From the NCBI GenBank assembly GCA_036381175.1, contig DASVDI010000018.1:1-64000 (forward strand): 64,000 nt of DNA. The letters run 5' to 3'. How positions within the stretch are numbered: the first letter of the stretch is position 1; each line of letters opens with the position of its first letter. Positions 17,588 through 26,062 of this stretch are shown piece after piece. The stretch comes from JAJUFS01 sp036381175. GTDB taxonomy: Bacteria > Pseudomonadota > Gammaproteobacteria > Natronospirales > JAJUFS01. The translations under genes and the position numbers were made by a program. The notes under the pieces are model-generated. The model was not told the origin of the DNA. It was given only the letters and a program-made list of their open reading frames with translations, and did not search any database.

Positions 17588-18637
17588 TCATGCCGCACAC
17601 GCCGGCACCGCCGTTTTCAACAACTCGATCCCCCCGCCTTTCGCAACACCTTCACTCAACGTGCGCCGCCAATGCCGCGCACCCGGCATTCCCTGGTAAA
17701 GCCCGAGCATGTGGCGTGTCATCGAACGCAGCGGTGTGCCGCGTGCGAGTTCCGCTTGCATGTACGGCAGGAATTCTTCTATGACATCTTCGCGCGTGCG
17801 CAGCGACGACGACGCCCCGAAAATTTGTTTGTCCGCTTCGGCCAGCATCCACGGATTGTGATACGCCTCGCGGCCGATCATCACGCCATCGAAAATAGCG
17901 AGATGCGCCTTCGCATCCGCCAGCGTTTTCACACCGCCGTTCACGATCACTTCCAGTTGCGGGAAATCCTGCTTCACGCGCGCCGCCGTCTCGTAACTCA
18001 ACGGCGGAATCTCGCGATTCTCTTTGGGGCTCAGGCCTTTCAGCCACGCCTTGCGGGCGTGAATAGTGAACGACTCGCAACCGGCACTCGCAACGGTTGA
18101 AACGAATCGATGCAGGAACTCGTAACTGTCGTGATTGTCGATCCCGATGCGCGTCTTCACCGTCACCGGAATCTTCACGCGCGAATTCATCGCCGCGACA
18201 CACTCCGCAACCAGCACCGGCTCCGCCATCAGACAGGCGCCGAAGCGGCCCGACTGCACGCGATCACTCGGACAGCCGATGTTGAGATTGACCTCGTCGT
18301 AACCGAAGTCTTCAGCAATCTTTGCCGCTTGCGCCAGCGCATCCGGCTCCGATCCGCCGAGTTGCAACGCGACTGGATGCTCCGCAGCGTCAAACGCGAG
18401 CACGCGTTCCGCATCGCCACGCACTATCGCATTGGCATGCAACATTTCCGTATACAAAAGTGTGTGCCGCGAAATGGCGCGAAGAAACCGCCGACAGTGC
18501 CTGTCAGTCCAGTCCATCATGGGAGCGACTGACAGCCTTCGATCGACGGAATTCCTTGTCACTACAGGAAATCCGTCAATTCTCCATGTAACAACAGGAT
18601 TCTCTTCGTCGGCTGTTTTGTAAGGATTTCCAGACAT
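17588..18637 (-). CDS. dusA: tRNA-dihydrouridine synthase A
   Basis: An FMN enzyme that reduces uridine 20/20a in the tRNA D-loop. The 349 residues include SVAPMMDWTDRHCR, the substrate/FMN region NLNIGCPSDRVQSG with the catalytic Cys, VKTRIG, FTIHARKAWLKGLSP and VNGGV. DusA proteins usually begin a few residues before the VAPMMDWTDRH segment. Here about 35 extra residues precede it, and their codons are markedly more AT-rich than the rest, so the 5' end looks replaced. Immediately upstream and divergent is a stub resembling an integrase start, and a 9-bp inverted repeat sits on the APMMDWTD codons. dusA is an established integration target for a group of tyrosine recombinases. The start used here, 18637, gives the longest frame; a GTG closer to the conserved part is possible. 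Confidence 0.95.
   Translation of the reverse strand: MSGNPYKTADEENPVVTWRIDGFPVVTRNSVDRRLSVAPMMDWTDRHCRRFLRAISRHTLLYTEMLHANAIVRGDAERVLAFDAAEHPVALQLGGSEPDALAQAAKIAEDFGYDEVNLNIGCPSDRVQSGRFGACLMAEPVLVAECVAAMNSRVKIPVTVKTRIGIDNHDSYEFLHRFVSTVASAGCESFTIHARKAWLKGLSPKENREIPPLSYETAARVKQDFPQLEVIVNGGVKTLADAKAHLAIFDGVMIGREAYHNPWMLAEADKQIFGASSSLRTREDVIEEFLPYMQAELARGTPLRSMTRHMLGLYQGMPGARHWRRTLSEGVAKGGGIELLKTAVPACAA
18501..18535. other. Inverted repeat over dusA 5' codons, candidate integrase att core
   Basis: CTGTCAGTC (18501-18509) and GACTGACAG (18527-18535) are perfect inverted 9-mers with a 17-bp spacer lying on the conserved APMMDWTD codons of dusA. Such arms fit a tyrosine-recombinase core site; the assignment is inference from the known use of dusA as a target. 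Confidence 0.45.
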
Positions 18638-18660
18638 TTTGATTTAATCACTGTTGAATA

Positions 18661-18685
18661 TTGCTACGAGGAACTATTGTAGCAA
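18661..18685. other. Short inverted repeat between dusA and the integrase stub
   Basis: TTGCTAC (18661-18667) and GTAGCAA (18679-18685) flank an 11-nt AT-rich centre directly before the ATG at 18687 and 23 bp beyond the dusA start. It may be an operator or a recombinase arm site. Confidence 0.4.
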
Positions 18686-18686
18686 C

Positions 18687-18785
18687 ATGGCCTCTGTCGC
18701 CAAAAGGAAACGCGGCGACGCGACATATACCTATACGGCCCAGATCAGAATTCGCATCGGCGGTCGTCCTTATTCAGCAAGCTAG
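18687..18785 (+). pseudogene. Possible tyrosine-recombinase (phage integrase) N-terminal fragment
   Basis: A 32-residue frame starts MASVAKRKRG and runs through YTYTAQIRIRIGGRPYSAS to a TAG. This looks like the arm-DNA-binding start of phage-type integrases (basic N-terminus, a TAQIRI strand, G-x-x-YS, normally followed by a KTF-like segment). It stops exactly where the family continues, and I find no continuation in other frames downstream. The position next to the 5' end of dusA supports the remnant reading, because dusA-specific integrases lie beside that end. The match is by eye over few residues. Confidence 0.5.
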
Positions 18786-19076
18786 CGCTGAACTAGCTAC
18801 TGCGATGGCAGGATGTTGCCCTGCACCGCCTAGGCGCTCCACGGAACCGGGAGTGTCAGAAGATTGGACCCTCAACGGCGTTGAGCACATGCGTTGATCA
18901 AAATTCGAACCGTGAACTAGCTCCTGTTTCCCCAACGTTCAATTTTTCGTTGCAGCCCGGCAACCTCTTTTCATGATTACAGAATGGAGGCATTTCTGAG
19001 ACGCTTCAAAGAAGACAAGCCCCTCAGAAACACACCCCCGATTTAAAAGCGGCAGCGCCTGACGCGACGCTTCTCC
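18786..19076. other. Gene-free stretch downstream of the integrase stub
   Basis: No convincing gene is seen. The only structure noted is a near-perfect direct repeat, TGAACTAGCT then A/C then CTG, at 18789-18802 and 18913-18926. The stretch may be leftover element DNA. A weak AGCG/CGCT hairpin follows the pseudoazurin stop but has no clear T-run. Confidence 0.4.
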
Positions 19077-19523
19077 TTATTTCACTTGATCAAGGTACCC
19101 GTCGAGCCTTTCCTGGGCGACGACAAAACCGCTTTTCATTTCTTCCGCTTTTTTCTCGGCAGCAGCGAGGTTCGTCGCATCGCCGACCTGGATGACGCCG
19201 ACCATTGCCATCATGACGTGCGGATCGCATTTGTAGATGTACACGCCCTCCTGGTTCAAGGTCACTGTTGTTGGACCGACGTACGTTCCCTGCCAGCTTT
19301 CCGCACCTTCGGGTACGACGACGGACGTGCTGTTGTGGCCGACATCCGTCGGAACAAACGTGACGGTATCGCCCGGCGCAACTTTCAGGAAGGCCGGCTC
19401 GAATACCATCATGCCGTCGCTGCCCTGGTTGAGCATCTTCACGGTGTGATCTGCGCCCAATGCAGGCATCGCGACGAGTGTTGCGGCGGCGGCGAGACCG
19501 AAAAGCATTCTTCTTGCGTTCAT
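19077..19523 (-). CDS. Pseudoazurin-type blue copper protein
   Basis: A 148-residue periplasmic cupredoxin that typically carries electrons to copper nitrite reductase. The signal peptide ends MPALGA, and the mature part begins DHTVKMLNQG. Type-1 copper ligands are visible: His of VGHNSTSVV, then Cys, His and Met of KCDPHVMMAMVG. The family tail of about 30 helical residues follows. The ATG at 19523 is preceded by AGGAGA and overlaps the stop of the copper ATPase gene by ATGA, so it is the last gene of the cbb3-type operon. NirK in this window has its own cytochrome domain, which gives two possible electron routes. Confidence 0.92.
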   Translation of the reverse strand: MNARRMLFGLAAAATLVAMPALGADHTVKMLNQGSDGMMVFEPAFLKVAPGDTVTFVPTDVGHNSTSVVVPEGAESWQGTYVGPTTVTLNQEGVYIYKCDPHVMMAMVGVIQVGDATNLAAAEKKAEEMKSGFVVAQERLDGYLDQVK

Positions 19524-21754
19524 GACAACGTCTCCTGTGCAGCATTGATGAAATTTCGGGAAGCATTTGTATCGTCGAAACCGTGCAGTGACTGCCATCG
19601 GAATCGCAGCGAATTGCCGAACACGCACAGCGTGCTTAATCCCATTGCAACAGCAGCAACCGCCGGATGTATCCAGCCCATCACGGCGAGCGGCAACGCG
19701 GCCGCGTTGTAGGCGAGCGCCCACGCCAGGTTCTGCCGCATCGTTTTCCACGCACTGCGTGCGAGTGCGAGCGTGGCGGGAAGCGAACGCAGGCCGTCTG
19801 GCAGCAATACGGCCGCGGCCGCGCGCGCTGTCGGTTCCGCGTCACCAACCGCAACGCCAAGCCGGGCCGACGCAAGCGCAAGACCATCGTTCACGCCATC
19901 GCCGACAAACAGCGTGGGTTGCGTCGCCTCGATCGCTTGCAATACGTCGCGTTTCTGTTCCGGCGACTGCGCGAAGTTCACCTGTTTGCGAGCGAGGCCA
20001 AGCCGATCGGCGATTTGCAGGCACGCACGTTCGTTGTCTCCACTGAGCAGACGAACGTCACAATCCATTTGCTTTAGCGCAGCAACCGTCGTGTGCGCTT
20101 CGGGCCGCAGCGTTTCGCGGAATCCAATTCGTCCCGCATACTGACCGTCGATCGCAACGTGTACGCACATGCCTGCATCATCGGAATGTGCAACGGCAAT
20201 GCCGTGGCTTTCCAGCCACTCGCGGCGGCCGGCGAGTGCATGATGATTCTCGAATGTCCACGTCACACCGCTGCCCGGAACAACACCGCGTTCACCATCG
20301 TCACAGTTCGCGTATTTCGCAAGCCCTTCGGCAATCGGATGACGCGTTCCCGCGGTCGTGTTGGCGGCGAGTTGTAACAGGCGCGGCACATCGAAATCAC
20401 GCGCTGGTTCGACGTGGTCCACGGCAGGCCGCTTTCCCGTGAGCGTGCCGGTTTTATCAAACAGCACCGTCTTCACCTTTGCGGCATCTTCAAGCACCGC
20501 GGGATCGCGGAAAACAATTCCGGGTGCAACGCTGCGCTCAACCGCCATGACGACAACCAACGGAATGGCGAGACTGAGCGCACACGGACAGGTAACGATC
20601 AGCACGGCAAGCGCGCGCACCATCGCCTCGCTTGCACCCGCGCCTTGAATGAACGCAAGGCCCATGGCAATGACAGCCGCGACAAGCACTATCGGCAACA
20701 GCAGGCGCGCGATGCGGTCAGTGCGTCTCTGCAGGGCGCTCTTGCCGCTGAGCAATCCGCGCACCGAACGCGCGAGTGCATCGATGCGACGCTTGCCCGC
20801 TTTCACCGTCACGCGAATCGTCAACTCGCCATCCAGGTTTTCGCACCCGGCCAGTGCCTCGTCACCACTCGTCACTATGCCTGGTACGCGTTCACCGTTC
20901 AGCATGGATTGATCAAGCGAAGCAACGCCGTTGATGACGACACCGTCCACGGGCAGGCGCTCACCGGGAAGTACGCGCACGACATCGCCAACCTGGATGT
21001 CCACCGCCGGCACGACCGCAATGTCTCCACTTGGCAACAAACGTGCAACGCGTGTGGGCGCGGCGTGGAGGTAGCTGTGCACTGCGGCGGAAGCATCGCG
21101 TCTCACACGATGGTCGATGATGCGCGCGATCAACTGGAAGGTGACCAGCATGACGGCGGCATCGAAATACACATCCGCCGATCCTTGCAACAATCGCCAC
21201 GTCGAGATCAGCACCGCGGCAAGAACAGCGACGGTGATGAGCGTGTCCATTCCCGGCACGCCCGCGCGCAAGCTGCGCCAGCCGGCGATGTAGAAATTCG
21301 TACCGGAGTAAAGAATGACGGGTAGCGCGAACACGCCTGACGCCGTCGCAAGCGGCCAGTGCATGCTGGCATCGACAACACCGAACGGAGAAAGATAAAG
21401 CAGGATCGCGGCCATCATGTTCCACATGCCGAACACGACGGCGATCGCGAGCCGGGTTTGCAGCGCGCGACGGAATACCTCCAGCGGAGCACCGTCAGAG
21501 GTCGCGTCCGACCCGGTTTCCGTTGCCGCGTAACCCGATTTTCCGACCGCATCCAGCAGTTGCGAAAGCGAAGTCTTCGACGCATTCCATCGCACCATCG
21601 CCGCATCGGCCGCGAAGTTCACACCCGCCTCAATGACACCGGGCTGCCGCAACAGCACCGCTTCAACCGCCGCCGCGCAACTTCCGCACATCATTCCGTT
21701 GATGACAAGGAATGCCTCGTGGGTTGATCCGTCTTGAGTAGTTGATGCGTTCAT
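19520..21754 (-). CDS. Copper-translocating P1B-type ATPase, CcoI/FixI-like
   Basis: A 744-residue membrane pump exporting copper for oxidase assembly. It has an N-terminal heavy-metal domain with NGMMCGSCAA, then membrane helices, the TCPCALSLAIP channel motif, the phosphorylation site DKTGTLTGK, the RHPIAEG histidine motif and the hinge GDGVNDGLALA. A CPC motif and a location 2 bp after a CcoP-like gene fit FixI/CcoI pumps, which load CuB of cbb3 oxidases, rather than the detoxifying CopA. The neighbouring pseudoazurin and NirK also need periplasmic copper, so one pump may serve all three. Confidence 0.9.
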   Translation of the reverse strand: MNASTTQDGSTHEAFLVINGMMCGSCAAAVEAVLLRQPGVIEAGVNFAADAAMVRWNASKTSLSQLLDAVGKSGYAATETGSDATSDGAPLEVFRRALQTRLAIAVVFGMWNMMAAILLYLSPFGVVDASMHWPLATASGVFALPVILYSGTNFYIAGWRSLRAGVPGMDTLITVAVLAAVLISTWRLLQGSADVYFDAAVMLVTFQLIARIIDHRVRRDASAAVHSYLHAAPTRVARLLPSGDIAVVPAVDIQVGDVVRVLPGERLPVDGVVINGVASLDQSMLNGERVPGIVTSGDEALAGCENLDGELTIRVTVKAGKRRIDALARSVRGLLSGKSALQRRTDRIARLLLPIVLVAAVIAMGLAFIQGAGASEAMVRALAVLIVTCPCALSLAIPLVVVMAVERSVAPGIVFRDPAVLEDAAKVKTVLFDKTGTLTGKRPAVDHVEPARDFDVPRLLQLAANTTAGTRHPIAEGLAKYANCDDGERGVVPGSGVTWTFENHHALAGRREWLESHGIAVAHSDDAGMCVHVAIDGQYAGRIGFRETLRPEAHTTVAALKQMDCDVRLLSGDNERACLQIADRLGLARKQVNFAQSPEQKRDVLQAIEATQPTLFVGDGVNDGLALASARLGVAVGDAEPTARAAAAVLLPDGLRSLPATLALARSAWKTMRQNLAWALAYNAAALPLAVMGWIHPAVAAVAMGLSTLCVFGNSLRFRWQSLHGFDDTNASRNFINAAQETLS

Positions 21755-21756
21755 GA

Positions 21757-22320
21757 TCAGAAGCCGAAAGCCTCGCGCAATTCATCCGCCGTCCACGCCG
21801 AATGTTCTGCATGCATCGAACGATGCTGCTCGACGTCTCCGGCTTTCACGTCGCTCGCGCCATTGCCCCACTCGGCGCGAATGAATGTGAGCACCGCTGC
21901 CATTTCTTCGGCGGAAAGTTGTTTGCCAAACGCAGGCATGACGCCGTTGTAGGCAGCACCGTTTACAGCGATTGCGCCTTGCAGGCCATCATTGACGATG
22001 GCGATCGGAATGTTTGCATCAGCCTTTACCCACTCGCTGCCGGCAAGCGGCGGAAACACGCGGGGCAGCCCTTGCCCAGAACCCTGGTGACAGGCTGCGC
22101 ATTGCGCGTTGAAGATAGCACCGCCATCGATGCTCGCGACCATCGGCACCGGCGTGCGACTGTCGCCACCCGCGAGCGGCGTTCCCGCCTGCATGCCGAT
22201 ATAGACAGCACCCCAGGCAACGAGACCGAAGATGAACACGACCAGCAAACGCGGGACAGGAAAGTTGCCCTCCTCCGGTTCGGTGTGTTCGCGGCGTTGC
22301 GCGTGATGATCGGGTTTCAT
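21757..22320 (-). CDS. Membrane-anchored monoheme cytochrome c, CcoP-like subunit
   Basis: A 187-residue protein with an N-terminal cytoplasmic tail, one membrane helix (about residues 24-43, VVFIFGLVAWGAVYIGMQ), and a periplasmic c-type domain with CAACH and a probable distal Met in NGVMPAFG. The C-terminal 30 residues are His/Glu-rich. It sits between ccoO and the copper pump, the place of ccoP, but has one heme instead of the usual two. It overlaps ccoO by 4 bp. The domain resembles the cytochrome part of the NirK fusion in this window (GEGLPGVFPPLAGSD against GQGLPRVFPPLAGSE), so the two could share an ancestor. Confidence 0.85.
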   Translation of the reverse strand: MKPDHHAQRREHTEPEEGNFPVPRLLVVFIFGLVAWGAVYIGMQAGTPLAGGDSRTPVPMVASIDGGAIFNAQCAACHQGSGQGLPRVFPPLAGSEWVKADANIPIAIVNDGLQGAIAVNGAAYNGVMPAFGKQLSAEEMAAVLTFIRAEWGNGASDVKAGDVEQHRSMHAEHSAWTADELREAFGF

Positions 22321-22922
22321 TCCTGCGCCTCCTCCGCTTCGGGCAACACGTCGGCCGGATAGGTGTGATCGAGGGCGAGCAGATACGCGACAAGATCCAG
22401 TGCTTGCTGCGTGGCGACAACGACACCATGACCTTGGCGGAATTCCGGCGGCACGTTCACGACGGTGTGTTCCGGCAACGGCTCGTCGACCACTTCGAAC
22501 AGGAAGCGGTACGGCGGCATGATGCTGTCGGGAACAACCGCGCGCGGATCATAAAGATGCAGCAACTGCCAGGCGACGCTCGGCTGGCGCGCACCGATGT
22601 TGAAAAGATCCGGACCGGTACGCATCGTGCCCATCAGCTGTGGCTCGTCGTACGCGTAATCGCCGGGCACCGACGCGCGTCCCCAGCCGCGCATCCGGTC
22701 AGCATCCGAAAAACCGGGATCGCGCGGCTGCTGGCTGTGGCAATAAAGACAACCGTTCGCGATGTAACTCTGCCGGCCGCGAAGCTCTTGCGCGGTGTAA
22801 GGCTCGAGACCTTCCGGCACCGGTTCGCTGTCGAGCTGGACGTACGGCAGGAACACGAGCATCACCGTGGCGAACAGCAGGATGAGCGCCGCACCCGCCA
22901 TGATGGCGACGGTCTTTTTCAT
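22317..22922 (-). CDS. ccoO: cbb3-type cytochrome c oxidase subunit II
   Basis: A 201-residue membrane-anchored monoheme cytochrome that passes electrons to CcoN. An N-terminal helix (ALILLFATVMLVFLPYV) is followed by the FixO signature GRQSYIANGCLYCHSQQ carrying the CXXCH heme site, then RTGPDLFNIGAR, and a probable Met ligand in DSIMPPYRFL. Length and motif order match CcoO. It overlaps ccoN by 4 bp upstream and the CcoP-like gene by 4 bp downstream, so the subunits are translationally coupled. Confidence 0.93.
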   Translation of the reverse strand: MKKTVAIMAGAALILLFATVMLVFLPYVQLDSEPVPEGLEPYTAQELRGRQSYIANGCLYCHSQQPRDPGFSDADRMRGWGRASVPGDYAYDEPQLMGTMRTGPDLFNIGARQPSVAWQLLHLYDPRAVVPDSIMPPYRFLFEVVDEPLPEHTVVNVPPEFRQGHGVVVATQQALDLVAYLLALDHTYPADVLPEAEEAQE

Positions 22923-24532
22923 GACGCCACCTCCGATGCGACAGACCTGAACAGCGTCGGCCTTTCACGGCGTTGCCCGCGACGCAGCAGCACCATCAAG
23001 AAGTGCGCCGCGAACACGATGTGTCCGGCCGTCATCATCGCGCCGCCGATGCTTCGCGCTTCGAGGTACGGAATCGTGAGACGCACGCTGTCCATGAATG
23101 GCACGCTGCCGTCGATCAGCGCGAGTCCCTGCAGCCAGCCACCGACCGACAAGGCCACGACGTAAACAAGAATGCCGCCCGATGCCAACCAGAAATGCAG
23201 GCTGATCAAACGCCGCGACGGCCACTCCCATGCCATGAGTCGCGGCATCGCGAAATAGATCGCGCCGAAAAGAATGAAACTCAGGAAACCGTACAGGCCG
23301 AGATGCGCGTGCCCGACGGTGTAATGCGTGAAATGTGTAATCACGTTGACGGAGCGCAAGGCCTCGATCGAACCCTGCAACGACGCCACCGTGTACATCA
23401 ACGAGCCGATCCACACGAAGCGCAGCGTCGGTGACGTCTTCAGTTTGCCGAAACTTCCCATCATCGTGCCGTGATGATTGATGGCAACGGTAATCACCGG
23501 CACCGCCATCATCACGCTGTGCACGATCGACAGCGTCACCAGCCAGCCCGGCACGGGACCGCCGATAAGATGGTGAATGCCGACCTGGCTGTAGAACAGC
23601 GCGAGCGCCCAGAAGCCTAACAGTGACAACTGGTAGGAAATGATCGGCTTGCCGAGAATTTTCGGGATCAGGTAATACGCGATGCCGACGCCGATCGGCG
23701 TCACCCACAAGCCGAGCACGTTATGTGCGAACCACCAGTTCACCGTCGCGCCGGATGCGCCAGGAAAGATATTCGGAATGTTCGCGATCAGGAACAGCAC
23801 CGGGAACCACACCAGGGCTGCCATCAGATACCAGCTCGTCACATATAAATGTTCGACGGTGCGGTTTCTCACCGTCAGCAGCAGCGGTGCGGCGGCCAGC
23901 GCACCGCCAATCACGAAGAACAGATCAAGCTGCCATGGAAACTCCAGCCACTCCTCGCCATCCGAGAAGCCGGCGCCGATTGCGGCGAGTCCGAGCACCA
24001 TGCCGATGTTCCAGGTGATCGCGCCCGCCGTCGCGAACCGGCCGCCAACCAGCGGCGTCTTGAACAAGCGCGGAACCAGCCAGATCGCGATGCCCACGCC
24101 CGCCATCGATGCCCAGCCGTAGGCAACAGCATTGAGATGCATCGGGCGCACGCGGCCAAACGTCAGCACGGCGTCATCGGCAAGGAATTCCGGCAAGTGC
24201 ATTTTCAGCGACGCGATCAAACCGTAGATCGAGCCGATGGCAAGCCACGCGACCGCGGATGCGAGCCAGGCAAGCACCGGCGTGCGCGACGAGGTGTCCG
24301 CGATGCGGCGCGCTTCGAATTCCGCTTCGGCGGGGGCGCCTGTCGCTTCAACCGGTGAATCCTCGTGGGCCGGGTCTTCTTCCTGGCCGACTTCGCCGGG
24401 CGCGAAAATCGTTCTCGCCGCGCGCTTGCCATGCCGGAACTGGTCCGTGGCAATCGACCAGACAAGAACGAGAAGTCCGCCCACCGAGACGATGAACGTG
24501 AGTATCAGAAGGAAAGTAATGGTGGGTGTCAC
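22919..24532 (-). CDS. ccoN: cbb3-type oxidase catalytic subunit I with CcoS-like N-terminal extension
   Basis: The heme-copper O2 reductase core subunit, 537 residues from GTG 24532, with AGGAGG 12 nt upstream. Residues 1-55 form a membrane helix plus DQFRHGKRAARTIF, resembling the small assembly protein CcoS (helix then QFDDLE..A..IL). An acidic linker then joins the CcoN core. Ligands are visible: HLNAVAYG, the CuB His in WWFAHNVLGLW, the GIHHLIGG pair, and the heme ligands HYTVGHAHLG. The Tyr six residues before the His pair (FYSQVGIHH) is kept, the cross-linked Tyr of C-family oxygen reductases that NO reductases lack. It should therefore reduce O2 at low oxygen. A perfect FNR box lies about 100 bp upstream. 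Confidence 0.92.
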   Translation of the reverse strand: MTPTITFLLILTFIVSVGGLLVLVWSIATDQFRHGKRAARTIFAPGEVGQEEDPAHEDSPVEATGAPAEAEFEARRIADTSSRTPVLAWLASAVAWLAIGSIYGLIASLKMHLPEFLADDAVLTFGRVRPMHLNAVAYGWASMAGVGIAIWLVPRLFKTPLVGGRFATAGAITWNIGMVLGLAAIGAGFSDGEEWLEFPWQLDLFFVIGGALAAAPLLLTVRNRTVEHLYVTSWYLMAALVWFPVLFLIANIPNIFPGASGATVNWWFAHNVLGLWVTPIGVGIAYYLIPKILGKPIISYQLSLLGFWALALFYSQVGIHHLIGGPVPGWLVTLSIVHSVMMAVPVITVAINHHGTMMGSFGKLKTSPTLRFVWIGSLMYTVASLQGSIEALRSVNVITHFTHYTVGHAHLGLYGFLSFILFGAIYFAMPRLMAWEWPSRRLISLHFWLASGGILVYVVALSVGGWLQGLALIDGSVPFMDSVRLTIPYLEARSIGGAMMTAGHIVFAAHFLMVLLRRGQRRERPTLFRSVASEVAS

Positions 24533-24628
24533 TGTCTGCGCGCGCCTCCTGTTGCGTTGAACACCAGGCGATAAGCTGATTCGGCTATCGCCTGGGCGCA
24601 ATCATCGGGGAAGCGGCGCCGTGGCGCA

Positions 24629-24642
24629 TTGACTCAGGTCAA
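24629..24642. promoter_or_regulatory. FNR/DNR box upstream of ccoN
   Basis: TTGACTCAGGTCAA is a perfect TTGAY-N4-RTCAA palindrome centred about 103 bp before the ccoN start. It probably activates the ccoN-ccoO-cytochrome-pump-pseudoazurin operon at low oxygen. Confidence 0.85.
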
Positions 24643-24670
24643 GGCGAGTGCCAACAGCGGCGAACGCGGC

Positions 24671-25264
24671 TCAGGAGCGGGGTGATTTCAGTTCGGCGTT
24701 AACGCGTTGCACGAACGCCGCATCCGGCGCGCCCAGCTTGCTGCTGCGCGCCACCTCGCGTCCGGTTGCGTCAAGCAGGACAAGCACGCTGGTGTGATTG
24801 AAGTTTCCATCCGGCAGCGCCTTGTACTTGATGTCGAGCACGGCTGCCAATGGACGCGTCATCTCTGGAGAGGTTCGTGCGAGCGTCCAGCGTTCGCTAT
24901 CGATGGCATGCCGCCCTGCAATTTCACGAAGGTGCGCGGGCGTGTCACGCTCCGGATCCACGCTGACCATGACAACGCGCAAGTCCGCTCGCGCTTCCGG
25001 CGGCAGTTGCTTCTCGACTTGTTGAATAGTGCTGATCAGCATCGGGCAGACATGCGGGCACGATCCGTAAAACATGCTCACAATCACCGGGCCGCCCTGC
25101 AAAGATGCAAACGGAACAACGTCGCCGTGTTGCGTTTCCAGGGGAACGTTCAGCTGGTACACGGAGTCAGCCGGCAATTCGTCAGCGACCGCTATCGATG
25201 CAAGACCCGGAAACATCACAAGCGCGATAACGATTGCCGCAGTAATGTTTTGCGTAAATTTCAT
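24671..25264 (-). CDS. SCO1/SenC-family copper chaperone
   Basis: A 197-residue exported thioredoxin-fold copper protein used in oxidase or cupro-enzyme maturation. It has a signal peptide at the N-terminus (AIVIALVMFPGLASIAVA), the copper-binding CPHVCP in MFYGSCPHVCPML, SVDPERDTP, and the third ligand His in NFNHTSVLVL. All SCO ligands are present. Its ATG overlaps the NirV stop as ATGA, so it is the third gene of a nirK-nirV-sco operon. It may mature the copper centres of NirK or of the downstream cbb3 oxidase. Confidence 0.93.
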   Translation of the reverse strand: MKFTQNITAAIVIALVMFPGLASIAVADELPADSVYQLNVPLETQHGDVVPFASLQGGPVIVSMFYGSCPHVCPMLISTIQQVEKQLPPEARADLRVVMVSVDPERDTPAHLREIAGRHAIDSERWTLARTSPEMTRPLAAVLDIKYKALPDGNFNHTSVLVLLDATGREVARSSKLGAPDAAFVQRVNAELKSPRS

Positions 25265-26055
25265 GGCTGTTCTCCGGCCGGTGTATAGGCGCATCGGAAG
25301 CCCGTGTTGCGCGTGGTGGAGTTGCCGTCGAGGCTCGACAGCATCGCGGTTCGCATGAGGATCGCGTAATTCTGTTTCTCTTCCAGTGTTGCAGCACCTG
25401 CGCCGCAGAACTTGAGCTGGTCTGCACCGCCCTGCTCGCGGCTGTCGCTGGAAACAAGCATTGCGTTGAAATCCTCCACCCACTCCCAGACAAGACCGTG
25501 CATGTCCTGCACGCCCCAGGCATTCGGCGGCTTGCGCCCGACATCCGGCAACGTTCCACCGCCCGCCTGGCTGTACCAGCCGAGGATCTTCTGCCGCCAC
25601 GCCGGATTGTCGCGCGCATCGCGCTCGGTTGGATCGGCCGCCGCCACGTATTCCCACTCGTGCCAGGTCGGCAGGCGGCCGCCCTGCGCCTCGCAATACG
25701 CGCGCGCGGCAAACCAGCTTACGTTCACGACAGGCTGGTTCGCCTGCTCTTTCGTAACGGTCACTGCGTCCTGCCAGTGCGCGAGATAATTGCTGTCTGC
25801 AAACAGCGCGACAACGTCGCCCCGTCGCCATTCGGGATTACCGACAACAAAGGCGAGAAATTCTTCGTTCGTGACAGGTGTGCGATCCAGGCGGAACGCA
25901 TCGACGGCGACCGCACTGTTGTCTTCATCAAGCGGAACCACGCTTTGAAAAGCACCGCCGTCAACACGGACCGCGTCATCGACAGTGACGGCGAAGGCCG
26001 GCGCCAGGAAGAATCCTGGCGCCAGCAGTGCAATCCATTTGCAGGAAAGTTTCAT
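25261..26055 (-). CDS. nirV: NirV-like formylglycine-generating-enzyme (SUMF1) family protein
   Basis: A 264-residue exported protein of the FGE-sulfatase fold, the family found next to copper nitrite reductase genes and called NirV. A signal peptide is followed by VRVDGGAFQSVVP, DRTPVTNEEFLAFV, VVNVSWFAARAYCEAQGGRLPTWHEWEY, GLVWEWVEDF and the terminal NTGFRCAY. The paired catalytic cysteines of true formylglycine-generating enzymes are not seen in their usual spacing, so a structural or maturation role is more likely. It lies 7 bp after nirK and overlaps the SCO gene. The exact role of NirV is not established. Confidence 0.88.
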   Translation of the reverse strand: MKLSCKWIALLAPGFFLAPAFAVTVDDAVRVDGGAFQSVVPLDEDNSAVAVDAFRLDRTPVTNEEFLAFVVGNPEWRRGDVVALFADSNYLAHWQDAVTVTKEQANQPVVNVSWFAARAYCEAQGGRLPTWHEWEYVAAADPTERDARDNPAWRQKILGWYSQAGGGTLPDVGRKPPNAWGVQDMHGLVWEWVEDFNAMLVSSDSREQGGADQLKFCGAGAATLEEKQNYAILMRTAMLSSLDGNSTTRNTGFRCAYTPAGEQP

Positions 26056-26062
26056 CGCCAAC

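Noticed and set aside
18661..18897. 78-residue frame in the dusA upstream gap
   Set aside because: It lies in another frame across the integrase-like stub and has no family character; the stub frame at 18687 fits better.
19567..20077. Plus-strand frames opposite the copper ATPase
   Set aside because: Shadow frames of a gene with all P-type ATPase motifs on the minus strand.
22919..24532. Assigning the oxidase subunit as an NO-reducing variant because of its neighbours
   Set aside because: The cross-link Tyr of C-family oxygen reductases is present six residues before the His pair, and a separate NO reductase is encoded nearby.
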